From Alligator mississippiensis (Eukaryota; Chordata; Crocodylia; Alligatoridae): 64,000 nucleotides of DNA. Each line of letters starts with the position of its first letter. Position 1 is the first letter of the stretch. Both the position numbers and the translations under genes were made by a program. Location: assembly GCF_030867095.1 (NCBI RefSeq), contig NC_081836.1, positions 30,888,338-30,952,337 on the forward strand. The letters are read 5' to 3'. Positions 22,663 to 34,410 of the stretch are shown piece after piece. The notes under the pieces are model-generated. The model was not told the origin of the DNA. It saw only the letters and a program-made list of their open reading frames with translations, and searched no databases.

Positions 22663-23327
22663 AACGGTCCACAGTATGAACATGAGCCATCAGTACAGTG
22701 CTGTAGCCAGCAGGGTAAACAATACTCTGCCATGCATCAACCAATGTAGCTCAAGGAAAACCAAGGAAGTGATTCTTCTGCTTTACTCAGCATTGGTGAG
22801 ACTGCAGCTGGAGTACTGCATCCAGTTCTGGGTGCTGCACTTCAGCAAAGATGTGGAAAAGCTTGAGAGAGTCCAGAGAAGAGCCACCCATATGATCAGA
22901 GACTTGCAGAGCAAGCCATGCGAAGAAAGGCTGAGGGACTTGGGACTCTTCAGTCTAAAGAAGAGAAGGCAGAGAGGGGCCTTGGTAGCAATATACCACT
23001 ACATCAGGGGAGTACATCAAGGGCTCAGCAACCAACTGTTAACCAGGGCACCCTAGGGGAAACCAGGAGTAATGGCCACAAACTCCTGGAAGACTGTTTC
23101 AGGTTTAACTCTAGGAAAAATGTCTTCACAGTTAGGGTGTCCAGACTGTAATAAACTCACTCCAAAGGTGGTGCAATCACCTACCCTGGAAATCTTCAAG
23201 AGTAGACTGGACAGTCACCTTGCTGGGGTCACCTGATCCCAGTTGTCTTTTCTTCCTAGTGCAGGGTGACTGGACCCGATTATCTTGCAAGCTCCCTTCC
23301 TGCCTCTTACAATCTATGAATCTATAA
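22663..23327 (+). mobile_element. CR1 LINE 3' fragment (group C)
   Basis: Frame text MNMSHQYSAVASRVNNTLPC and RLQLEYCIQFW belongs to the CR1 ORF2 C-terminus. The 3' end is caatctatgaatctat, abutting a second CR1 with no gap. Same group as minus-strand copies at 27817-28868 and 48817-49300. Confidence 0.9.
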
Positions 23328-24018
23328 AAAGACCTGGGGGTTACAGTGAACAATAAGCTGAATATTAGCCAAAAATGTGCCCTTCTTGTGAAGAAGGCCA
23401 ACAGCATACTGGGTTGCATCAATAAAAGCATTGCCAGTAGATCAAGGGAAGATCACCCCTCTATTCTGTAGAGGGGAGATGATTCCCCTCTATTCAGCAC
23501 TGGTGAGGTAACATCTGGAGTACTGTGTCCAGTTTTGGGCCTCCCACTACAGAACAGATCTAGAAAAATTGGAAAGAATCCGGTGGAGGGCTGGGGCACA
23601 TGAATTATGAGGAGAGGCTGAGGGAGCTGGGCTTATTTAGTCTGGAGAAGACCAGACTGAGAGGGGATTTAATAGCTTTCAACTCCCAGAAGCCTGGTTC
23701 CATAGAGGATGGAGTGAGACTGTTCTCAGTGGTGGCAGATGACAGAACAAGGACAATCATCTTAAGTTGCAGTGAAGGGAAGTTTAGGTTAGATATTAAG
23801 AAAAACTTATACATTAAAAAGGGTAGTAAAGCACTGGAACAAGTTACCCAGAGAGGCTGTTGAATCTCCATCCTTGGTGGTTTTCAAGACCTGGCTAGAC
23901 AAAGCCTTGGCTGGGATTATCTAGCTGGGGATGGTCCTGCTTTGAGCAGGGGTTGGACTAGATGACCTCCTGAGGTCCCTTCCGACCCTAATTTTCTATG
24001 ATTCTATATTCTATGATT
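23328..24018 (+). mobile_element. CR1 LINE 3' fragment (group D)
   Basis: Begins gacctgggggttacagtg and encodes YEERLRELGLFSLEKTRLRG with frameshifts. It ends tgacctcctgaggtccctt plus a ttctatgattctat tail. It lies directly downstream of the group C CR1 in the same orientation. Confidence 0.9.
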
Positions 24019-24159
24019 ATTTTTTGAAATAGTCCCCTATGGAAAATAGTGCCTTCATCTGGGCCATGTCAAATGAGACCGGAGAAAATACTGGCAAATT
24101 TGTATTAACAAGCACACCTGCACCATCAGGGAGAGGACCTAATATGTTTTTTCTTTCTT

Positions 24160-24895
24160 TAACTTCTAAGGGCCTTTGTACATGCCACAAAATTGGCCTT
24201 TATAGGAGCTTAAATGCCCTTTGCACCGCTTTAATGGCATTGCTGTTTGCCTTTTTGGTGGTGTATTCTGCTTCAATGGCGCTGATGTTGTGTTCTAGGT
24301 GGCATATTCTGCTTTAAATGACTTTGGTACATAACAAAATAAAACACTTCCGAGGTGTTTTCATTTGTTACCTAACAAAGTGCAACAGTGTATGGGGCGC
24401 TGGAAGCTGACGTGCTCAGGGCTTGGTGGGCCCCGCGCAGCTCGGGGGCTGTGGGACCTGGTGGCAGCCCATGCAGGCAGGCTCCACTGAAGAAAAAAAA
24501 AAAAGTGGCAAGCCTGATCTTTTTTTTTCCTGCCCTCCCTGGAGCCTGCCTGCCTGCCTGAGCTGCATGGGAGCCTGGTGCTTCCATGGCTGCGGGGTGG
24601 GGGGGAGAGGGGGCAGTGCTTCCCTCCATGGCTGCGGGGGCCCCCTGTGATTCTCCATACCGTCTGGGCCCCCCCCTCGCAGCTCAGGGACTGCTTGGCC
24701 TGCTAGCAGCTCACCCCACCCTCCCCACTGCCAAAGAGGCAGGTAAGGATCGGATCCCCATGCTTGTGTACACGCCAGGGGGTTTAGTTCTGTTTAATTC
24801 TCCCTAAATTGAAGCGGTGTTTTTAAAAAATCACCATTTCAATTTAGGGAGAACTAAGCCAAATTAAACCCCCGTGGTGTGTATAAGCAGCTTAA
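24160..24895. mobile_element. Candidate foldback DNA element with two hairpins
   Basis: Ends resemble each other in inverted orientation (aagggcctttgtacatgcc on the left, aagctgcttatacacacc inward from the right). Two strong hairpins occur: 24331-24372 (arms with aaaacac) and 24780-24870 (arms with ctccctaaattga). The GC-rich middle has A and T tracts. No target duplication could be fixed, so the class is uncertain. Confidence 0.45.
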
Positions 24896-26584
24896 GATTC
24901 CATCTTGTTTGGTATAAGGACCAGGGCTTTCCTTGTGGTCAATGAAGCTATTGTGATTGTTGTCACATAGGATGTAGCTTGAGGAAGTTCAGCATTAGGA
25001 GGATCCTTCCTCAAGCTGTTCAGCTCAGAAGTTTCGGCATCTGCCTTTGGAAAACCTAATGCACATGTACTGCCACTCTTTAAAAAGGTGATTTGTAAAG
25101 CTATTCAACTGATTCTCTCCTAACTAGACTGACTTGTTGTTTCAGTGAGAATTACAAAGTAGGCTCTACTTACGATGGAGTTTGACGTTTATTTGAATAT
25201 GTGAAAAAATAATGTTTTCCTATTTGCATAACTCAACTGTAGATCACTTGGAAGTAATGGGTAGGTAAGTTGAAAATTAATTAGACAAAACTAAGAGTGA
25301 TTTGCACAAATATATAGTACTTAATTTGATACTTATACAAGATGGGCCCTCAACAAGTGCAAACAGGATAGTAAAAAAATCTGAAATTCCTTTTCTGAAT
25401 TTGATTTTAACAAAAACTACTGACTGTATTAAATGTAGGGCAGCTTCCTACAAAAGCTCATGTCACTCTGAACCAGTTGGTTTCTAAGGCATCACTCTGT
25501 CCTACCTTCTGCTTGGCTTCAGACTAATATGGCTTACCACCTTTGACTGTATATAGAATTCCAGCGGTTCTTAATGCAAATGCAAAGTTTTGTCTGAGTG
25601 ACAATGAAAGTCTATGGCCCATAATCATTATAAAAGTATAGATATATCTATTAATCAAATACATTGTTTCTCTCAGAAAAAAGACATAGGTTTTAAAACA
25701 AGCTGCTGTTAAGTGCATAGTAATAGGCTGAGCAACATGTTATGTAAGAAAAATCAGAGTGGTAGGTAAGGTTTGTGATTTTATTTTGTTCTCGTATATA
25801 GGTAATAGTCTAAACTTTCACAAAATAAAGTTTGGTGTGAAAACCTATCATTCTCTCTATTCCAGCATCTACATGTGCAAACACATTAGTGAACACAAGA
25901 AGACATCTCACCAGAAACATTATAGTTGCCTGTACTTCTCGTGACAACAAGGATATCCTTATTCTTATATTTGTGGATATCCTAATAAGTTTTAGTTTTC
26001 AGATGCCTCAACATTAAAGCAAAAATGCAGAAATGTCCCAAGTATTCACACAGCTGTATCTGACCAGAGGTTGTCAGGCCAGTAGACTATTCAGAATTCT
26101 AGTCTTGAGCAATGTTAAAGTTCATGTGGCTTACCAGCAAACCTCTCTTGACAGACTATCAATGGCCCATTTTATGTATGGGTTCCCTTATAATAACAAT
26201 ATTGTATTGGTATATTTGCTATCGTATTGTGGTACAATAGCATGCTTTATAACAGCTATTGCTTTATGATTTGCAATGCACTAGCACCGAGGAACTCCAG
26301 GCATTGGATTAGGAGCCCACTGTATTCAGTGTCATATGAACACAAAATAAAAAATAGTCCACGCCCCAAAGAACTTACAGTTAGTACCATGAGGTAAAAC
26401 AACTTCTTTTCAAGTTATTAGCAGTGGAAGTTGCACGTTCATTTATTATACCACAAAAGACACAGTAATTATAAGTTGTGAGAGATACTGTAAAATGACT
26501 AGTCTGTGGAGTCTAGTGAAACCATACTTATGTTATAGCTGCCAGAAAACTGGAAGCTTGTGTTAGAATTTATAATGAACTTAC
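24896..26584. other. Intron 3 of ENPP7-like gene, proximal part
   Basis: Unique A/T-rich sequence running up to the exon 3 donor. No RNA gene or further exon recognised. Confidence 0.5.
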
Positions 26585-27208
26585 CCCATTAACGCTGTAA
26601 CCAGAGTCACCATAAACGAGGATTGGTAAAACTCGTTCATTTTTAGCATAGTGGAAGTGTTCAGGGAATTCTTCTTTTTTGAATACCTTTAGATGAGGAT
26701 GAGCATTCTTCAGTGCCTGGTATATTTGCTCTTCTTTTCCTACTTTGGGCAATATCATACCAAAGCCTCCATAGTCTAGGATGTCAAACTTGACATCCTT
26801 GAATGTGATGTAGTTGGACAATAAAATTTCCTGTACTTGAGGTTTCTTCTTGATTGTGGTCATGCCATGATCAGATGTAATGATGACATTGAGTTTATCC
26901 TTCAAACCATTTTTTTCAATTGCTTCTACCAAGTAGCCAATGGTTCGGTCGATCTGGTCAATGATAGCTTGCCTCTCGGGTGTTTCAGGACCAATTCTGT
27001 GCCCTACTCTGTCAGGTTCTCCATAGTAAAGTGTGACAAAATCAAAGTCCTCTTTGCTGAACCAGCTCATGACTATGTCAATGTTCTCCCTCCATTCTGT
27101 CTCATCACTGTCAGGATGATCAACTGCCTCCACTAGTGCTCTGTTAACTGCCTGCCCGTGGTAAGTGGCACCACCACCAGGATAATGGAATGAAGCTGTT
27201 TTTCTCCC
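26585..27208 (-). CDS. ENPP7: ENPP7-like exon 3 (phosphodiesterase catalytic core)
   Basis: This 624-nt exon (208 codons, phase 0 at both ends) has no stop. The acceptor tttttcag and the donor GGG|gtaagt are strong. It encodes most of the alkaline-phosphatase-like core. From the N-terminus come a YPGG loop, an ETEW motif, then YGEPDRVGH, whose Asp and His correspond to human zinc ligands D199 and H203. ITSDHGMTT follows, carrying the D246 and H247 equivalents, and then a LDYGGFG loop and a HPHL-KVFKKEEFPEHFHYA stretch typical of ENPP6/7-type enzymes. All four metal ligands expected here are present, so nothing in this exon suggests loss of function. It ends in GYSVNG, which reads in phase into exon 4. 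The open frame continues 15 nt past the donor, which is read-through into the intron and not coding. Activity on sphingomyelin rather than another phosphodiester is inferred from family resemblance only. Confidence 0.92.
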
Positions 27209-27816
27209 CTGAAAAATTGAGAAGATGAAAGGTGATATTCATGTTGTGTTAATAATGAGACAAAATCTATAACATCAATTATTTCTGACTACTATACTTG
27301 TGTACTACATAAATTGCAAAACATGAGAGCTAAGAGTAGTGTGCTTTGCACATAAAATTAAGGAAAAAATGCTGGCAAACTAGCACTTACGACTAATAAA
27401 AAGCAAACTTATTTTTCCCTTCCTCCCAGAATCATTGCATCAGATATTACTGGGACCTTGGTGTTGGACTCACTATAGAAATGTCAAGTTCTGACTGTGC
27501 AAAGAACAAACTTTTTTGTCTTATCTTCTGCTGTATAATTGTTCCCAGCTAGAAAAAGATAGATATCAAGTGGTAGAGCATTCTGGAGCAAGCTCATACA
27601 GCAACAAAGAAGGGTTCAGGCAGTGTGTTTAAAACCATTTAATCTGTACTAAAATACAGACTTTAAAATATCAGAGCATGAAATACATCTTTAGTGAATC
27701 TTATTTGCATTGTTGACTATTACAATATACAGAAAACTCAATCAGGGAACTGGGAACATTGAGAGCAAGGGAAGAGAATAATGAGAATCAGGGTTGGTTT
27801 GTGCAGGATAATCAGT
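27209..27816. other. Intron 2 of ENPP7-like gene, distal end
   Basis: Unique sequence adjoining the exon 3 acceptor. No other feature seen. Confidence 0.5.
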
Positions 27817-28868
27817 AGATTCATAGATTTATAAATGGTAAGGGGCTGGAAGGGACCTTGGAAGATCATCGGGTCCAGCCCCTGCACTAGGCAGGAAAGA
27901 CAGCTGGGGTCAGGTGACTCCAGCGAGGTGACCGTCCAATCTCTTTTTGAAGATTTCCAGGGTAGGCGATTGCACCACCTCTGGAGGGAGCTTATTCCAG
28001 TCTGGACACCCTAACTGTGAAGAAGTTTTTCCTAATGTTGAGCCTGAAACAGTCTTTCAGGAGTTTTTGGCTATTACTCCTGGCTTTTGCCATGGGTGCT
28101 CTGGCAAACAGTTGTTTGCTGAGCCCTTGATGTATTCCCCTGATGTAGCGGTAAGCTACTACCAAGGCCCCTCTTAGCCTTCTCTTCTTTAGGCTGAAGA
28201 GTCTCAAGTTCCTCAGCCTTTCTTTGTATGGCTTGCGGTGCAAGTTTCTGATCATACAGGTGACTTTTCTCTGGACTCTCCCAAACTTTACCATGTCCTT
28301 GCTAAAGTGCAGTGCCCAGAACTGGATGCAGTACTCCAGCTGCAGTCTCACCAATGCTGAGTAAAGCAGAAGAATCACTTCCTTGGTTTTGCTTGAGATG
28401 CATTGGTTGATGCATGTCAAAGTATTGTTTGCCCTACTGGCTACAGTGTCGTACTGATGACTCATGTTCATACTATGGTCTTTTATTACCCCTAGGTCCC
28501 TTTCATTTGTAGTGCTGGTCAGTTTGGCTCTGCCAAGCCAGTAAGTGTGTTGAAAATTGTTTGTCCCCAGCTAGAGCAATTTACAAAATGTTGAACTTCA
28601 TTTGGTTCTGATCTGCCCAGCTTGCTAGCCTGTCTACGTCCACCTGTATCTGTAGCCTATCTTCAAGCGTGACCACGCTTCCCCATAACTTGGTGTCATC
28701 CGCAAACTTGGCCAGTGAGCTCTTCACTCGCTCATCCAAATCATTGATAAGGACATGAAAAGTCCTAGACCAAGCACCGACCCCTGAGGGACACCACTGG
28801 CTACTTCTTGTCAGGACGATACAGATCTGTTCATTAGAACTCTCTGGGTCCTACCCTGCAGCCAGATG
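27817..28868 (-). mobile_element. CR1 LINE (group C), minus strand
   Basis: The 3' terminus (agattcatagattt read on the plus strand) is at the left. The minus-strand frame 27992-28471 encodes MNMSHQYDTVASRANNTLTC and LQLEYCIQFW. Sequence at 28680-28800 still matches the RT active-site region but is broken. Transcribed in the same direction as the ENPP7-like gene. Confidence 0.9.
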
Positions 28869-30274
28869 CAAAGAGAATGGAGAGAGATTAGCATTTCAGA
28901 ATTATTTTTATTATTGTATTTATGTTACCATAGCACCTTTACATCTTCACTAAAGAGTTCCCTAGTAAAGCACAGAGCACCTATTTGAGTGCATCACATC
29001 TAAATGCAGCCAGCTTAGCCCAGGTCTGAGTAGGTGTCAAGAAGCACACCCGAGACAGTGAGCTTATTGGCACATGCCTGGTGTTGTGCTGAAGTGACTA
29101 CATTATACACACTTTCAAGTGTAGAGCAGGTGTGCCATGTATCACCAAGGCCTTTCCTAAGATGGTTCTATGATCAGCGGGATATGCTGTAAGAACCTCA
29201 GCCATGCATGGAACAGGACAGCATTGTATTGAGTGCTGGACAAACAAGGAACAAAAAAAGATTAGCAAAGGACCTAAACAGTTGGGTTTGATTCTGGATT
29301 CAGACGCAACTCTGCACTCCTGCAAACTTAAGAGAGATTTAGATCCAGGGTTACTAGTTTTTCCTTCTACAGTGACTGTCATGCAATTGAATTGTACTAT
29401 TGTCAGCTGCCAACAGCCAGCATTCAATCCTTGAGCCAGGCTCACCAAAGTATGAAGTTGATTGTAAAGAATTTGAGAATGAAAAATAACCCCATAGCAT
29501 GTGTTGAGTTTTTATTTTTCTTCTGATTTCAAATGGTTTGTGTTTATCTTTCACAGGTTTCCTCTGCAACCATGAAAAGTAGAAACAGAATTTTTAATAA
29601 AAGTTGTGATTCCCATGAAATAACATGATATCAGTATCTAGGGATTTAAGAAAAACATAAAATCAAGTGAGACTCATGATAAAAACATGAGAATCGGCAA
29701 CCCTGTGAATATGAATCTGAACTCCTTCAAAGCTGGAGTGGGGAATCCAACTCTGATTAGGGGCTCATGTAAGAATATTACATAATTTATTAATTACATG
29801 GAATTATTTTATTACTGTTTATGCCACTGGTGTGCATTTTGTGCATTTTGCCTAACAGACCCACAGGGAGGCAGGTTTTTCCCTCACCAGAGAGATTAAA
29901 CGTGAACAGAGAGACCGCAAAGGCATGCAGGCAGCAGGGGTGAACCAGAAAAGCAGAGTTGGGCAGTATATTTGAGCATTGCCCTGATTTTTACAAGGTT
30001 ATTAGATTTTGTAATGTTTAAATTACAGTGTGAGAGAAACTCAAGTACTATAAGGTGAGGTATGAGAGCATGGCTGGATGTTCAGTGATATTAGGATGCA
30101 TAGTGTTTTATGTATATACCAAATAAACCTGGCCCCACATGGGAGTATCATGCAATCTATGGAAGCAGATGCATTATACACATGTACTGTTGGGTACAAA
30201 TGTCCAACTCGGGATCCTTAAAATTCTAGTTTATTAGGCAGATTGAAACACTGTAATCATAAACCTTGGGGCTG

Positions 30275-30276
<2 letters not shown>
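28869..30276. other. Intron 2, no gene recognised
   Basis: Unique sequence with no exon or well-preserved repeat recognised. Confidence 0.4.

Positions 30277-30324
<48 letters not shown>
30277..30324 (+). repeat. (AC)n microsatellite
   Basis: Uninterrupted run of 24 AC units, next to an LTR-like block. Confidence 0.98.
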
Positions 30325-30327
<3 letters not shown>

Positions 30328-30948
30328 CAAGCTACAGAGTCAGGTATACCTATCCTACAAGCGCTGGAGTCTGTCGTTGAGGCTTCTTTCAGCGTGGTAT
30401 CTTCCAGAAGGGGGTCGCCAGCTGGTCCTTCTGGCTGGACAGGTCTGGTCGAGTTGGAGATCAAGAGGGCGCCACTGAGGGTCACTTTTCACTGCCTTTT
30501 ATCTGTCCCTGGCAGACTTTGGTGACTCCCCAGTTTTCTGGTTTGCCTGATCCAGGGGTCATTGACCCTCGTGGGACTTCCCCCCCCCCACCCCCCCGGT
30601 GGCTACTGGACAGCATCTGTCAGCCCCAGGGGTCGTCCGCATGTACACGCAAGTTTGGGAGTCCGTTGATGAATTTAGAATAGGGCTCTGGGAGTGGTCG
30701 ATCTGGAGATATTCAGCCCAAAAGTTGGTCTCTGGCGTTGATTAACTCAGGCCAGGGCTTCTAGCCCTTGATCAGTGAGGTTTAGAGATTTCCCGGTTGT
30801 TACATTGTCTTCTATTGAGTTCAGCTTCCAGGTGATAATTGCTGCCTGCTTCCATGTTACACATTCAATCACTGATTCACTCACTCTTTCAGAGGCCAGC
30901 CTGATACAGGGAAGGGCAGTTTGATTCCTGCCCTTGTTAACAATGTTA
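30325..30948 (-). mobile_element. Candidate LTR-derived block, minus strand
   Basis: Read on the minus strand it opens tgtaacattgttaac, carries a TATA-like gataaaagg about 450 bp in, and continues into GC-rich leader-like sequence. It is clearly more GC-rich than its flanks, with a C-rich tract at 30583-30598. No paired LTR, primer-binding site or coding region was seen. Confidence 0.3.
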
Positions 30949-31617
30949 CAATGTATAACTTACTAAAAAACATTTAGTTGCAAGTTGAAAGGTGAGGAGT
31001 ATAAAATATAAGCTACAAATGCCATGGCACACAAATAGATAAAAATACCAAAATACAAGGGGAGACACAAAATGCACACATGCAAATTTTAAAACACAAT
31101 TCCTTATCTTAAAGTGAAAGGAAGAGGAAGGAAGAAAGGTAGAAAAAGAGAAACATATCCAAAGAAGGGAGAGCAAATGCAGGCAAGAGGAAAAGGGGGC
31201 TTTCTGCTACAGTACAAGGTAAGATTGGAGTCTTACAGCAGAATCTTTAAGCCTGACCTGAAGGGGCAAGAATCCCCTGGACTTAAATGAGGTAAGATCA
31301 AGAGTACGGCCAGCAGAGATCCACAACAAAGGGCAGTGTGGAAGAAGTGGATTTTAAGGCGGAATTGGAAAGAGAAGAGGCAGGGTATCTGACACAGAGG
31401 TAGTGAAGGAAAGGATCTTTGATTGCTACTGATCTCTTGTTGCAGGGTGAGTGGAGGCCAACTACTTCAGATTGGAATCAATGCACTGTTAGCATTTATT
31501 TGCCAGTGAACTAGTGCCCAAGTAAACTGGAAGCCTCTTAGGCCACAGAGCCCTGGGCAGGGCAGGGTTGGGTTTTTGTGTAAATGACAGTTTCAGCACA
31601 CACAGAATACTTCAGAT
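30949..31617. other. Intron 2, no gene recognised
   Basis: Purine-rich unique sequence with no recognised feature. Confidence 0.4.
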
Positions 31618-31962
31618 AAGGGATGTCAAACTCAAATTGGCTGGAGGGCTGCATTTCCTGCTTTTCAGGTGCCCATGGTTGGTACTGGGACTCTGACTGC
31701 AATGACAGGACATCTACCTGCGATGTTTCTCACTGGGGTGCTGGCTGCTGTCATGGGAGGAAGCCCTATTATTGTGGCCAGTGCCTAATTTTAGGGAAAT
31801 TTCTTTTTTTTTTTTTTTTTTGTCCAAATTTGGACAAAAAGGTCTGAGATGGAAATAATTCTCTGTTCACTAGGACAGGAACCCTGTCCAGGCCATGATC
31901 AGAACTGGGGCAAGAGTCTGTGGGCCAGACCCAGCCTCCAGGCCATATGTTTGACATCCCTG
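31618..31962. mobile_element. hAT MITE, 345 bp
   Basis: Left end aagggatgtcaaact and, inward from the right, cagggatgtcaaaca. Flanks cttcagat (31610-31617) and ctttagat (31963-31970) are an 8-bp duplication with one mismatch. It contains a T tract and a perfect 24-bp palindrome (31817-31840). Confidence 0.85.
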
Positions 31963-31970
31963 CTTTAGAT

Positions 31971-32479
31971 AGATTGATTAATTAAATATTTCTTAATCAG
32001 CATTACAGTATTACCTGGATCACTACTATCTGGGTGGTTTGCAACCCACTTAGTTTGTGGTAGGTTGTTGAACTATACAAGTGGCTCAGCTGACTGCTGC
32101 AGCTTTTACTTCAAAGACTGCTTCTCCAATTTGCGGAATCTCATCAGTTGTCCTGCACAACTGCTTGCTGCAGCTATGTATGCCCTCACTTCTCAAACCC
32201 TTAGTTAGGTACCTATTCTAGGAAGTTCTGGATCCTACTCTGTCATCATCAGAGATCCTAGTTTTGTTTGTTTAAAAGAAATGCAAATTCTCTGGTTAAA
32301 AACCCTCAAACCCACATTTTTCTGCTATTAAAATGAAATGCCACTATATATATGTATCAGTTGAACACAATGTTTTATTGATATTACAATTTTAAAGTGA
32401 ATTGGAAGTCTACCTGTGCCTCAATCATTATAATATAATCAATTCTAAATACCTATATATTTTGGCATTTGATTTTGGC
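31971..32479. other. Intron 2, no gene recognised
   Basis: A/T-rich unique sequence; nothing recognised. Confidence 0.4.
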
Positions 32480-32579
32480 TTTTTATCATAGAAAATCAGA
32501 ACTCTCCCTGCCCCCTTTGCTCACCAGGATGCAGGTCCGGTTGCAGCTGTCTTCCCTCCCCACTTTGTGGCAGCCAGTG

Positions 32580-33180
32580 CCCATACCATTGCCCCTCACT
32601 CCCGACCCACAGCCCCCCCAGCCCTGCTGGTGCTCCTCACTCCTGATCCACAGCCCCCACCCCCATCCCTGCCAGTGCCCCTCACTCCTGATAGCTCCCT
32701 GGCCCTGCCAGTGCCCCTTACTCCCCACTCACAGCCCTCCACCCTCCCAGCCTGATTGGTGCCCCTCCCTCCCTCCCAACCTGCAGCCCCCCATCCCCTC
32801 CAGGTGCCTCTCACTCTCAGCCTGCAGCCCTTTCTCCCTGCCACTGCCCCTTACTCCCCAACCCACAGCCTGCCACCCCCTCAGTCCTGCTGGTGCCCCT
32901 CAGTCATGACCCACAGCCCCCTGCCCCCCAGCCCTGCTGGAGGGCCCCCCAGTTGCCAGGGCTATGGGGCCCACAGTCCCCTGCCCCCCTCTCCAGTAGT
33001 GCCCAATACCTGGCTGCTGCCTGGACATGGGTCTATCTGTGGCTGTCTCCCCCACTGCTTTGGGATGCTGAGCAGCCCTGATCTGCCAGTGTCCTGCCCC
33101 TGCCCATGCCAGTGCTCCTTGCTCCTGATGTGCAGCCTCCTGGCCCTGCCCCTCACTCCTGACACACAACCCCACCTCCC
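32580..33180 (+). repeat. C-rich degenerate minisatellite
   Basis: About ten degenerate units of roughly 35-48 bp built on gcccctcactcctgacccac and cagccccc, most regular at 32580-32960, with further units near 33113-33170. Frames through it encode proline- and serine-rich text and are not genes. It may be the core of a larger DNA element, because attttccatgg-type sequence lies at its right near 33500. Confidence 0.75.
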
Positions 33181-33589
33181 AGTGTGTGGGGAACAGGGTA
33201 GGTGTGTGGGGAAGTAGGTGTGGGCACAGGTGATGTGTTGGGAGGAGCACAGGCAACAGTGAGGGGGACTGTGGTTCCCCCCCAGATTTCTGTGCTCACA
33301 GCGAGGTGTGGGGCTGCAGCCAGGAACTGCCTCTGTGGCCCAGTGGGCACCGTTGTGGCTGCCAAAGTGAGGTGCCCCTTCCCTGCCTGGCCAGGGGTAC
33401 ACTTCCACGCTGCCGCTGCCATGCCTTCACTTTGGCAGCCATGGCAGTATGGCTATCCCTCCTGTGCAGGTCTGTGTTTTTCTCCTTTAAAAGAGAAAAT
33501 CTGCATTTTTCCATGGCAAACAGAAAACCCGGATCCCCGTCCATAAGCACATAGATTGACTCCTTGAGGCCCCTGTAAACCTGTTGTTA

Positions 33590-34410
33590 CTGCAACCTGA
33601 GCTCCTTCTTCCTGTGCGGGCCGGGAGCAGTCCGAGGCCCTTGGGGGTTTTTCACGCGGCGGGCTGTGGCCAGCAGCCCAGACATGCCGGGTCGGGGAAG
33701 ACAGGTGGCACGCTAGAATTAGGCACGGACGCTTGGTGGTTGATTTAAGATTATTTTACTTACACTGAAGATGGTCGCGGTGCAGGCAGGAAAACTTGCT
33801 TGTGTTGCAGTTACAGACAGAAAAGAAGAGAGGTGGACTAGAGTTCCTTCCCGTGAACCTTCTAGCCCAATCCGGTTGAGAGCTCTAAACCGTGAGCCCG
33901 TCGTGTCAACCGAAGAAAGTAACTCGAAGCAAAGAGGTCTGAATACACTCGCACGGAGTTTGCTAGGCTCCGTGGAACTTGCGCGCAGGGAAGGGTACGT
34001 CGAGGGATCAGGCGGTGACAGAGAGAGGCCAGAGGTTGATCAGACCCCTATAGCCTTCTTGAGATACATGCTGGGTCCGATAGGCTCCGCAGCGCTTAGA
34101 GATCTTCACGAGATGTGAAGTTCTCCTCCTCCAGATGGTTGTGGAGTCCTCCAACTTGGGTGGAAACCGCTCAAGCCTCTTATATGGCTAGCAAGCCAAT
34201 CACTAGCCGCCACGTGGGAGTAATTTAGAACTGGCCAATAGTGGGACACAAATTTGTATACGAATGGCGGGAACTCCTTGCACCGTGCATTTCTCTTTTG
34301 CAACCTAGAAATGCACCCTGCAAAGAAAGCTACGAGTGGCGGGAAATAATTTAGCAGTGCCGAAGCACACACAAACAAAAATCACACCCTTGGGTTGTGA
34401 CACTTCCAAG
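33590..34410 (-). mobile_element. CpG-rich candidate solo LTR, minus strand
   Basis: An 820-bp block with many intact CpGs in CpG-poor surroundings. On the minus strand it starts tgtcacaacccaagggtgtg, then has an E-box-like cacgtgg, a CCAAT-box-like gattgg and a TATA-like ccatataagagg in promoter order. It ends near gttgcagtaacaaca, so terminal dinucleotides are TG and CA. I could not find a matching duplication in the flanks. No viral gene is present. The alternative is a host promoter or CpG island. Confidence 0.45.

Noticed and set aside
26837..27136. 99-codon plus-strand frame
   Set aside because: It is the antisense shadow of ENPP7-like exon 3.
15341..27208. Assignment of the gene to ENPP4 or ENPP5
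   Set aside because: Those members have a KGTHGYNN-type motif and different text after it, whereas this gene has GDHGFDNE and MDMKTIF as in ENPP7.
32469..33217. Proline/serine-rich frames on both strands
   Set aside because: They come from the C-rich minisatellite, where stops are rare in several frames.
33771..34118. 115-codon plus-strand frame
   Set aside because: Lies within the CpG-rich LTR-like block, where promoter-like motifs are on the other strand. No recognisable product.
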